From contig JAJNNY010000003.1 in NCBI GenBank assembly GCA_022453515.1, positions 1-64,000 on the forward strand: a DNA stretch of 64,000 bases. The letters are read 5' to 3'. Within the stretch, counting starts at the first letter, position 1; every line of letters starts with the position of its first letter. Positions 23,515-34,333 of this stretch are shown here, one piece after another. The notes under the pieces were generated by a model. It made no database searches. It worked only from the letters and a program-made list of their open reading frames with translations, and was not told where the DNA came from. The stretch is from Astrocystis sublimbata (taxonomy: Eukaryota > Ascomycota > Sordariomycetes > Xylariales > Xylariaceae). Position numbers and translations under genes: made by a program.

Positions 23515-25226
23515 GATTACCTACGCAACTGGTCCATGCGAAGCCTCCTAGTCTGCCTCTTAAACCGAGTCTGCTAAGCCACAACGGCCCAGCTACCACC
23601 CAGCTCATAACAATGGTTTTGGTAAACGGGCAATGTAAGGCGATGCAAGGGTTGATTCGAGTGGCCAGTCGATATGCCCCTTTGCTATACCGGTGAGCTG
23701 CTGGGTTCGCCATCAATGACTTGCAAGTTGCAACTGCTGGCAGCCACGGGCCTGGGGTTGATATTTCCCCCTGAGTTGGAACATGAAGCATATCCTGGTG
23801 GTTTCGTGGTTCTCAACCAAAATTTGTGGAACGTGCACAGAGCCTCCCTCGGTACCAACCTAGGTTTTTGGCTAGCTTCTCCGTCCCGTCCTCACGCGGA
23901 CTATTCATAGCATAGCTATAGCAGTATCTGGCGTTTCGGTCTTTCCCGTATGGAGCGTAGAGGCCCTTCAATCTTAGATCACCTTTACCTCAGGTTGGGG
24001 AGCACTTGTTTTCAGCAGCTGGCTATGCTTTAACGCCGCTTGTTCGAGGCGATTCGGTCGGCGCGTTCGGGCGACGTATGCGGTCCTTGCCGACAGCCAT
24101 TTGGCCTTCGAGCACCCTACCGAGCCTACCTCCAATCAAGCGGGAGACGGGAGCCTAGAAGGAATGCTGATGCTGGGCATTGTGTGGGCAGCAGGGGAAG
24201 GACGGGCCATGCCCGCACGTGGAGAGAGCACCCGTACTGCTTATTTTACGGGTTGTTCCAGTTCAAAGCTCCTCTTAAGATGTGCCGATATACTTGACGA
24301 AAACGGCTCGGGCAAGCGACCATCTTGATTCATTCACCGTTGGTTAATCCTTAGCTCTATGGCCGATGTGACTCGATCCCACTCATCGCTATAGTGGCTG
24401 GGAAATATACCGGGAGCCCTAACTAGTTGCGGTAAACCGTGGGGGGGCTAGTTGAAAACAGACATCAGATCGCTGTAGTTACCATGGCGCAGAAGGTTAA
24501 TCACGAAATGATCGCCATTAAGATGCCGATGGAGATGGCGAGGATGGCGGGTTGAGGGTGGCTGGAAATCGTGGCCGTGGCCGTGGCCGGGGGCCGTCAC
24601 CGTCGAGACCGTCACCGTCACTGTCACCGTTCTTGGATGCTGGCGACAAGGCCAGGCGAGGCCAGGGACCTATGCGAAGGAATGCCCGTTCCCACGCCCG
24701 GGGATCCGACCCCCCGGTTTGAGGCGCAACCCCAAACTAGCAATCGCTAAATCCGAGGCCTCACGCTCACGGTATGTGAAAATGTGATGGTATACGGATA
24801 CCTGCAACTGTAAATGCGCATGTAGCCAGCATCAAGAGAAGCCGAGAAACCGAGAAACCTGGTATTGATGCTACCAGTCGGAATACGGCGTGGTTCTCAT
24901 GCAACCTTCAGCCACACACACACACCCTCGACCCCTTGAGGACATGAGGACATGAGGACATGATTTGAGCCGGGATAACAATGTTACCAAGGGTTGGCCG
25001 TTCAATGCGAGCTTTCGGCCACCAAGGGGGCACGGCTCAGCCCACAATATACGGTACCTACATTGTAAGGGTGCGACCGGGGATGGAACAGCTAGGACTT
25101 GAATGGCCATGTCGCCATGGTATCCGCCTCTGCCTGCTCACCCTGAACTCGGTGCTGATTCGTACCTGGAAATCTAATGACCCCGTTTTATAGTCGTGGT
25201 CCCACCTCCTTCTACCCCAGAGGGCC

Positions 25227-25256
25227 TTATTATCATCACCATCATCATCATCATCG
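25227..25256 (+). repeat. CAT/ATC trinucleotide microsatellite
   Basis: Imperfect run of ATC/CAT units within the gene-poor tract, with no coding context. Confidence 0.75.
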
Positions 25257-26044
25257 ATATATCCAGGACTCACACATTTGTCTGCTCGTGGCCCGGGAGC
25301 CCCTTCGAAAGCTGAGCAAGAGGTTGTCTCCGGCTCTACCCCATTGCATGATGCGCTGAGATAATCAAGTTGTTTGCAACAGACACGGGAGTACTTGCCC
25401 TATGAGTATCACCTCAGCGTTTGTCTAAACAGCATGACGGTCACAGCTCTTACATAGTACGATCGGGGCAATTGCGCCCGCTTACCCGATGACCAAAGCT
25501 CTATCTCATTTTTGGCTGTTTTTGGACTGTGGCCTATTCTAGCCCTATCTATCCCAGGGGTGCAGCTGACCATGAGGGATCTGGTTTAAGCATTAAGCCT
25601 TCGTGATACCGCGTATTCCGCGTGCGTATTCTATCTATAGCATACCTACCTAGTGACTCGATTTCAGCCGTGTGATGGAGGTGGCGCCGAGTGAGGGGTT
25701 CTTGACTCAGTCATTACGAGAGAACGCACTTGAGATAGATAGGCTAATGCGGGAGATTCAATGTACACTTACTTCGATTTGGTGTCAAGGCCGTTTTCCG
25801 CTTTCGGCGTTGTCGAGGTGCAGTTGCTGGCCCGCCATGCAATCAACGTTACAGTCAGTCCGCATCTTTGAACTACTAGCAGCCTTCTGGTTCCCAACCG
25901 TTGGTATTAGGACCGTATGACCGTTTTCCTTTGCTTACCAAGTTCTCGCCAAAGCCTTGTTCCGTTAGGTACACTGCCAAGTGCAGATGACATCTCCGCT
26001 CGCTGTTACTTGACGCTGCGAGTATTAACAAGCTCGGAGTCGGC

Positions 26045-26512
26045 TTGCAGACGGCAGTGGTCGGTGACCGAGGGTCATGTCCGACATTTTGGGTGAAGCT
26101 AAGAAGTTGCGAATTGCGCCGTTTCCTGACCGCCTGGACTTGTTACATGTCACCCGCCCTAAAACAGGATGAGGATGCTGGTGGCATTTTTGCCCGTAAC
26201 GCCCTGCGGAACCAGGGTTACTTATGTTGCATTGGGAGTAGCGCACGATACATGGTTAGAGAGCTTCTCAAAGACTTGCCAAGAAACACAACGGGTAGTC
26301 TAAGTTCTCCGTAATTGTCGCCAAGGCCAGTCGATGCTCACGAAGACACTGAACTACCCCTCTCCTGGCGCTACCTACTTGGAGAACATTCAAAATTAAA
26401 TGTGACCATTCCAAACAAGAATGAACCTGAAGCTCGCGTTATGATAGCAGGCGAAATGCCGATACTAAATTGCAGCGTCGACATTGAGTCCGAAAGGTTG
26501 TCTTTTGAGTGA
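26045..26512 (+). pseudogene. Possible decayed coding block, family unconfirmed
   Basis: A plus-strand frame runs for 156 codons with one internal stop (TAA at 26312-26314) and ends in MPILNCSVDIESERLSFE, close to a GTGAGT donor-like site. The ending resembles, from memory only, a motif seen in large uncharacterised fungal membrane proteins. Neighbouring blocks to about 27.8 kb (for example the frame around 27573-27660) also look protein-like but carry stops. This could equally be chance. No functional call is made. Confidence 0.2.
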
Positions 26513-27894
26513 GTGATGAATGTACACGGAGCGTCACGGGTTCTCGCGTCGAGCTGCCAAGATCCAAGATCCCAGTTGTTGGACAGATATTATTCTAGAA
26601 GCAAGAGGATGATCCGCCACCATCCGTGCCTCTAAGTTCTCTTGGCGTCGTTCGTGGGGAAGAAGGTATGCGTTCATGCGTTCTCTTTAGGCTGTGGCAG
26701 TGAGTGCCTGGGCTCGGGATCACCGTCTTTTCTAAGGTCATGCCATTAGGTGTTTACTTGTCTCACCGATACAAGCGAGGGTAGGGCAAGAGCATCGCCG
26801 ATTACCGAGTAGAGAATATATGGATACGGCTCACAGTTCATGCTTCAGACGGCATTCGAATGCCGTCAATTGTGAAAGAGACTACCCCTTTCCTACTATC
26901 TGAGCAACTGAGTGAGAAAAATAGACAGCAAATGATACCTGCTCTCCTGAGGCTGTATCATATCAGGAGCTCCGCCACGGGCATGAAAGTAATAGTTGTC
27001 GTGTGTATTATAACTCAGTGGATAGCGGTAAGGCTACGTACGCATGGAGACCAAATGGCCGCCTTCTGAAACTACGAGGAGGGTATGTTGACTCGCTGCA
27101 GTGGGCTTTGCCGCCAGTCCACTAAAGCGTGTATCATGGTGAAGCCGAGTCTTTCACGGCGCAACATTCTACTTTCACTCAGAATACTACCTCATCGAAT
27201 CGCAGTCAGACAGCATCGTTCCATTGTTCAGGTGAATATTTTTCTTATGAGTCGGAATACGAGTCCGTAGGATTGAATGTAACTCGTCAAATGACAAGCC
27301 AGCGTTTCGGCTTCTTCCGCCTTACCGTGTCCGAGTACTTGGTTGAATCATCTGAGATTTGATCACCCCCTTCACCAGGGAGGTTCTCGAATCCTTTTGT
27401 CGGGGCGGTGCAGCTCAATGGACAACGGGCCGTGCTGTGCCACATCATACGCATGGATGAGTAGATCTACCATCAGATTCATGTTGGTACATGGCATCCT
27501 CTCGAAGGCAAGTTATGACACTAAAACGGACTACGAGTATGTGTTCTTCATTTTCCCCGTGGGTTTGAGGGTGTGGTCATCTCTGATGATCCATATCATG
27601 CCACGCCGGAGTTACCTCGGTGGGTTATTGCTGCGGCGGGACTATGCGCGATCCACTGCAATGTGGTAGGTAGCCCGAAACAACGACATGCAGAACGTAG
27701 ATTGAAGTATTCCAATTCTCAAACCTTACTCACAACTCAATATGTACACTCTCGAACAGGTGTGACTGAATGTCCAAACCAGAACCAGTTTGCTTTAGCA
27801 AATTGATCAAGCAAGACTCCTCCTTGGCTCTTAACTTATCATTTACAGGCTATCAACAGGCCCGCGAAATACAGGATTGTCATGCAGCCAACTA

Positions 27895-28900
27895 TTATAA
27901 CTTGGACTTCGTATTGTTTAACATCGACCCAAGTGGTATTCTGGGATGAGTACCAGCTAATTGGAGGCCTGTAAGAGCCTCCAGCTCGTCTACGGCCTCA
28001 AAGGCCTTTCCTAGCGATACCTTGATCGTACGAAATCCCATTCTACGACCGCCCTTCAGATTTTCACCAATGTCGTCTAAGAACACAACATCGTTGGGCT
28101 GCACACCATCCGCCCAGCCTAGCGCCCGGCCCATCTCCGTGGCAGCATTAGCTCGCGCGAACCTATCGACTTCCCGCAGCGTGTGTTCGTACATGCGGGG
28201 ATCTGGTTTTCTCAGACCCACATGGGCACTGGAACAAAAGACGTCGAAGATGCTCCGGATCGGGTCGGCGTGAGTGTCGCCCCTATACAGCGGATGTCCT
28301 TCGGGGAATATGACCGTGTTGCTCATCGCGGCAAGAATGAAGCGCCCGCTTGCCTTCAGTCGCTGCAGGGCCGGAAACATCCACGGGTCCGGAGCTGTCG
28401 AGACTGTCATCATGTCGTTGAAGAGCCAACGGCCATCCATATTCGGGACCGGCGGAATCTCTTGCGCCATGCCCGGATTCTTGGCTGCCTGTATGCTGTA
28501 GAAAGCGGCCCACCTCTCTGCGTTGTGCAGATCCTCGTTGAAGCCAGCGAAGAAAGCGTCGTCTAGGGAAATCTCGCCCCTCTCGAGGCGATGCCAGAAT
28601 CCATCCGGTGCAGCCTTAGAAAGCGAGTAGTTGATCCACCCGGGCGGGATTCCAAGACGACGCTCGTAGTCTAAAATGGATTGGAAAGGTGAAACAACCT
28701 GTGGAACATGTTAGTCTGCGTTTTCAACCACCATGTTATGTTGTATTGCAGACGGTGAAAATCGATCGCGCAGGAGCAAGAATGCGGCGGCGTGCTTGTC
28801 AATTTATCGCAAATCCTCCAAATCACTACAGTGAGACTTAACTTACACAGACACCCCCAATATCGAACAACAGCACCTTTGGGGCTTTCTGTACCGCCAT
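27895..28900 (-). CDS. HAD-superfamily hydrolase (epoxide-hydrolase N-domain-like phosphatase)
   Basis: Haloacid dehalogenase-type hydrolase of 285 residues in two exons (28847-28900 and 27895-28698). The first exon ends exactly after LLFDIGGVC; the intron is GTAAGT...CCACAG. Motif I is FDIGGV with the nucleophile Asp13 but Gly at D+2. Motif II is AAMSNT, motif III is GLRKPDP (Lys) and motif IV is VVFLDDIGEN. This FDxGGV variant and the helical cap (ERRLGIPPGWIN) match the subfamily containing the N-terminal phosphatase domain of soluble epoxide hydrolases and the ACAD10-type domain. The alpha/beta-hydrolase half is absent. The natural substrate is unknown, and the non-Asp at D+2 leaves the chemistry open. 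It is transcribed divergently from RPL5, with 610 bp between start codons. Confidence 0.88.
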
Positions 28901-29510
28901 GCTCGCAATTAACCTCGGTACCTTCAGATGTCTTCACTCGGTATTGATATAGCAAGAACCGGTAGGTTAAATCACCTTGTGCACGAGATGGAGTTGATGG
29001 ATGTACTATAAAAGAATGTATGGGAATGTTTGCTGTGCCTAGGTACCTTGGTAGGGAGGTATGCAGATCGTGAACCAATTACCTAAGCCATCACATATAC
29101 CACCTGTATGGCGATTGGGTGCATTCAAGTAAGTTAAGTTGCGTCTTGCGCAGCGAGCCTCGGCTCTTTCGTCGAAGCGGGTACCTGGCATGCCTGGCAC
29201 GCCTGGGTCGGGGTACTTACGTAAGCATATAGGGTACTTAGCATCGTCGCCCACCAGAGTGTGGCTTGCGAAGCTGTTGAGTCGTGGCCCACCGCAACCC
29301 CGCCAGTCTCAGTCCTCCGGCCAATCAGCACCCCAGACTCGCCAGGGCCCTCAAGCGAATTTTCGCCCACAAAATATTGCAGCCCACCAGCTACGCACTG
29401 CCATTTTGCTCAGACGCGGCACGGCCACACCACCTCCCATCGTCGGCTTCCACTCCCCAACCATCCTTATCCGTCTAAGATATCATCGTCGATCAGCCAA
29501 ACCAGTCAAG
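28901..29510. promoter_or_regulatory. Divergent promoter of HAD hydrolase and RPL5
   Basis: The 610-bp intergenic interval must hold both promoters and the two leaders. The side next to RPL5 is C/T-rich just before the ATG, as is common in fungal ribosomal protein genes. One TACCTAGGTACC-like copy lies near 29037-29048. No specific factor site could be assigned. Confidence 0.5.
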
Positions 29511-30687
29511 ATGGTGAGTTAATACTGGACCTGCTACCGCCGTCCATGCCGACTGCGATGCCAGAAACGGCCACTCCAGCTGCGCGTGGGAGAGAGAGCC
29601 CGTCAAGAGTCCCTGCAAGATGCTTCGGATGAGCTCCGTCTGAAGCGCAAATTGCTGACTCGCGATGGTCGTGATAGGGCTTCAACAAGGAGGTCAAGAG
29701 CAGCGCGTACTACAGGTGAGTCTATCTGTCTACTATACCATACCCTTTGCGCTATGTGTTGGACCCCTCCTCTCTACTGCAATTCACGAGCCCCCCACCA
29801 GCTGACCCAGAGACGCCGACAGTCGCTTCCAGACCAAGTACAAGCGCAGAAGAGCGGGAAAGACCGACTACTACGCCCGAAAGCGCCTGATCACCCAGGC
29901 CAAGAACAAGTACAATGCGCCCAAGTACCGACTGGTCGTCCGCTTCACCAACCGCGACATCATCATGCAGATCGTCACCTCCGAGATCTCTGGTGACAAG
30001 GTCTTCGCCGCCGCCTACTCTCACGAGCTGAAGGTTTACGGCATCACCCACGGTCTCACCAACTGGGCTGCCGCCTACGCCACCGGTCTCCTGATTGCCC
30101 GCCGTGTCCTGAAGAAGCTCGGCCTCGACGAGACCTTCACTGGTGTCGAGGAGGCTGACGGCGAGTACACCCTCACCGAGGCCGCCGAGGAGGATGGCGA
30201 GGAACGCCGCCCCTTCAAGGCCTTCCTCGATGTCGGTCTGGCCCGCACTTCTACCGGTGCTCGCGTCTTCGGTGCCATGAAGGGTGCCTCGGACGGTGGT
30301 ATCTTCGTCCCGCACTCCGAGAACCGCTTCCCCGGCTACGATATGGAGAGCGAGGAACTCGACGCTGAGACCCTCCGCAAGTACATTTTCGGAGGTCACG
30401 TCGCTGAGTACATGGAGACCCTAGCCGATGACGACGAGGAGCGATACAAGAGCCAGTTCGGCCAGTACATCGAGGACGATGTTGAGGCTGACGGTCTGGA
30501 GGATGTCTACACCGAGGCCCACGCTGCTATCCGCGAGGATCCCTTCAAGAAGGCCGAGGGTGAGGGCTCCAAGAAGACCAAGGAGGAGTGGAAGGCCGAG
30601 AGCAAGAAGTACCAGACCCGCAAGTCGACCAAGGCTGAGAGGGAGGAGAGGGTCCAGGCCAAGATCGCTGAGCTGCGTGACGCATAG
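29511..30687 (+). CDS. RPL5: 60S ribosomal protein uL18 (RPL5)
   Basis: Large-subunit protein that binds 5S rRNA and is imported with it into the nucleolus. Three exons (29511-29513, 29678-29715, 29823-30687) give 301 residues, the family length. Exon 1 is only the ATG codon, followed directly by GTGAGT. Exon 2 supplies [13 protein letters not shown] and exon 3 begins [20 protein letters not shown], restoring the family N-terminus. Other family landmarks are [24 protein letters not shown]-like [18 protein letters not shown] and the basic tail rich in Lys and Glu. The third position of codons is strongly C-biased, as expected of a highly expressed fungal gene. The 3' flank has a run of A starting near 30712. 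Confidence 0.97.
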
Positions 30688-33600
30688 ACCATTTGCAGTG
30701 TATGAAAGCGAAAAAAAAAATTAAAATGGAATGTCCTTTACGGGTTGATTTTCGGCATGGGGAGTTCACGGGAATGGCATTCTTGATAGGTTGCATGACG
30801 AATTAATGATGTTAAGGCACTATCAATATAACGGATGTCTTAAGGTGACCTACCACGTCTCCATGTTAATAATCTTTGAATGGCCCACGATAGTGTGGAG
30901 TCACCCGCGCTTTTGCAATCTTCGGTTCCGTCTTTTTGACCCATGTCCATCCGGACGACGATCCCAATAGGCATTGTCTAATTTTGTTGCAAATGCATGA
31001 CATCTCTTGGATGACCCCATCTTCCAACTGCCGCCAATGGGTTCGGCTGAGTTCGCCGCGCCGAAGTCCACAAGATGCCATCAAACATATCAAAATTGTC
31101 GAGAGGATTCGTGCAGCGGACATACAAGGTATTCTGGCCTAATTATTCCCATTTGACATATCAATCCAGGACTACACAACATATCATGTCCTAGCCAAGT
31201 CCATTCGATACTACCTCGACGCCGCAACTCGTACGGTTTGACGATCCTCTCATCTTACACCAGACAGCAGACAGCAGACAACAAAGAGACATGATCCGTC
31301 ATGAGTGGCGTAGTCGATTGAGTCATTGTGGTTATGTAGCGTGCAGTATACGAGTACTTGATCATGCGCTCCGTTTGTTGCTAAATCGATTTTACTGGGC
31401 AAATTTCATTGATTCCACCCACCTTGCCTTGACCCTGCCATTCGCGGCGATCTCCCAACCCCCACGTCCCGGCCGCTGGTTCCCAGCTCGCCAGTGAAGT
31501 TGAAATGCGTGCAAGGTTGGGTCAATGGCCTCGACCCTGCGACTCGCACCGTCCCGCAGGACCCAGCATATGTAAAGCTTACAGGGCCGAATGGCCTGCA
31601 GAGTGGGCTAGGTTCTCGAACGAAGTACTCTACTTCTAGTATACCATCCAGGCATATGCCAGCCCTTTCTGGGGTCCGTACCAGTAGATGTACTTGCAGG
31701 TTGTCTTGTCATTGGATTGTAATGTTGCATTGAGGCGATGTACATAATAGTACAGCTGCAGCGTGAGGGTCGAGAGCCTCTACTCGCCTATGCAAAGAGG
31801 CATTCCTCTAAGGCGGGCCACAGAGGGCCAGACCACCCATGAGCTGTGAGATCTAGGCCAAGGGAAGTCGGGGTCGTGATGTTCACAGGATTCAGACCTC
31901 ATACTAGATCTCTGTAATCTTGTTTGTGGGACATGAAACATCGATGGTGGTGTGGAGAGCGATGCCGAGAGGGCCGGCAAACGCTCTCAAAAAGGTTAGC
32001 TAAACGGGCAGACAACTGTACCTAGGTCATAATCAAGTGAGACGGACGAACAACCGCATGAATTGCACGGGGCAAGTTCTCACCGCAAGGGCTGGGCAGA
32101 CGTCTGCTCTGCTACTATTCTGAGAGCCCAGATGACTCTTTTCCTGGTATGACTTCTAGGCATGCCTCCAACATCGAAGTCAACAGACCGACATTTCGGA
32201 AATTTTTACAACATCATGGGACATTTTATCGTTTCAAGAGCTCACCAACTCGGCATTGACGGTTCCCCCAACAGGACTCGGTCTTACCACGTTGTCGGCC
32301 GTATGCCTCCTTCTAGGCCGTGTTGGACGCATGACGAGGGGAAGCATTGCTCCGTACACGACCCAAATAATCTCACCTCACTCAGCCTGCGGCATGAATA
32401 AGTCCCATCATCAATGAGACTCTGGCGGAGAGGGGCCTGGCCCTGTCACTGCTCCTTCGATCATCTTTTGTAGTGGCGATTTTGTCAATCCGAGGATTCC
32501 ACGGGTGCAGTTCGTTTCTGGACATCCATGTGCTTCTACCATTATGCCCTAAGGCCTAATACAGTCTAAGCCTTGCCAACGTGATGTGTAAGTATGATGC
32601 GATGATTTATTTAACCTTTTGTATTTGTATCAAATGTGATGACTTGAGAGTCGGGGTTATTTTTGGTTGAGGATGCTCAGCGAAGTCGATATGCGGCCTC
32701 TCTTGAGGTTCCAAATTCACATGTCTCCGTATAGTATGAGGGCAGTGCATCCTCCGCATACATTTCTGCCAGTAGTGTCATGGTTATGTTGGTGCAGTTC
32801 TACTCCATGCTATATTCACTGTTTGCGATCCATTTTGAATCACCCCTTCAAATTTGATCGGACAGGAGCTTGAGTGAGTTTACTGCTCTATTGAGGATGA
32901 GCGAGATTGTTTTGAAAATGCACGATGGCTCAGTTACCCCTCGCTTTCCTCGAACTCACCTCCTAATTCATGTTGTTAAGCCAAGGCTTGCGCGCCAGTG
33001 AGATAATACAAGTTCAAGGCATTTACAACCGTATATCTTCTGTTTGGGAAAGTACAAGCAATGGCACAATTTGAAATATCTTATCCACTCGTAGCCATCA
33101 ACGGCGACTCACCGACCCTGATTTCTAACTTCTAAGAAACACTAGTGATCATCCATACGGAGTAAATAGCTGATAGATATGGAAAAGACTGAAATTAAAT
33201 GACGAAACAGATAACATTGAGCTGGGAGGGCATCTTCCGAGCTGGTTTTACCGAGTAGAAGACCTTCTCGACCTTTTTTCTTCTTGGGGGAAGTTATGGG
33301 TTAAACGATAAGTTTTGCGACCTGGCTGCCCTGAACGGTCCGCCATGAACACTATTAACGATAGAAAATTAATACCGTGTGCCCATGGTGAAACTGCTGG
33401 GCTGCGGAAACATTCTACAGTGGCGGGTAACCAGAACTGAAACTCTTCGTAGCTGGACTTTGATATATGTGTATTACCATAGATTATGTGATCACTGATC
33501 GGGACTATTCTGATTTGTGCTCCAAGTTTTAAGTAAATAATAGCTGCCCTAGTCGGAAAACTCTTGTGGAAGACCCAATATTTACCAACGATTGGCAACA

Positions 33601-34333
33601 ACTGATTGTCATGCACAGGTCCATCACCTGGTATCAATTTCCATAAAAAATATATCCCTGTGTTCTTCAGTAGTGTATGGATGATGTGTGAGCCGCTGAG
33701 CAAAGCTGAACAAAGGTAAGCCTGTGTTGCTGAACATGTTGTCTATCAACGGAACTGGGGCCTCGATTTTATCATCCGGGAAAAGCAAAATCAACGCTGA
33801 AAGCTGCCCTTAATTAGAACAAGTGTGACGACTTTTGCCCTGCGCGTTTCCAGGAGTATCCTTAACACAGCCCCTTTCCCATTCTCAAAAGTGTGAGAGG
33901 AACATCAGCATCAACTATGACCTTCAAACCATACTGTCATATGAATGCAAGAAAATCCGGGCGCCATCGGGATTTCATTTCCAATTTGACCATGTTGCGA
34001 GAGATGATATTGAAGTGCCCGCCTCAGCGAGCACGTAGAGTACGGAAGACTTTTAAAGGACACGGATATGTATGGAGCTTGATGGCAGTTAATGCAAAAC
34101 ACCAGATATCCCAATGTCCCAACGGCAGGCAGTTTTAGAATGTATACATGCTCGTTAATAGTATCAAAGTATGGTAGAAAGCCTAGGATGAATGGGTCGT
34201 AGATATGAACTAATGAATTTCAAACGACCCCTCGCCCGGGGAGCGTGTAGTTTGGCACAAGCTCCTCCAGCGTAGCCAGTCAGACTTAACGGGCAATCCA
34301 TTTCGGCATCCATACGAATATCTAATACTCATC
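30688..34333. other. Gene-poor tract between RPL5 and the HET gene
   Basis: About 3.6 kb with no gene that I can support. A 151-codon minus-strand frame at 33248-33703 has no recognisable family and weak coding character. The stretch from about 32.5 to 34.2 kb is visibly AT-richer than the genes around it. A short CAGACAG run lies near 31260-31280. Confidence 0.5.

Larger units (their letters stand above)
22354..27894. other. Gene-poor tract of about 5.5 kb
   Basis: No complete gene could be built on either strand. It contains an 18-nt T run (23497-23514), CCGTGG/CCGTCA-type simple repeats (24571-24631), three GAGGACAT units (about 24940-24963) and a CAT microsatellite (25227-25256). Between about 26.0 and 27.8 kb the plus strand has several short blocks that read like protein, including two adjacent in-frame blocks separated only by a TAA at 26312. 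No family could be confirmed; a decayed gene is possible. Confidence 0.5.

Noticed and set aside
29752..30399. Minus-strand frame of 215 codons, Gly/Val/Leu-rich
   Set aside because: Antisense shadow of the C-ending codons of RPL5.
33248..33703. Minus-strand frame of 151 codons
   Set aside because: In AT-rich DNA with no family motif; likely chance.
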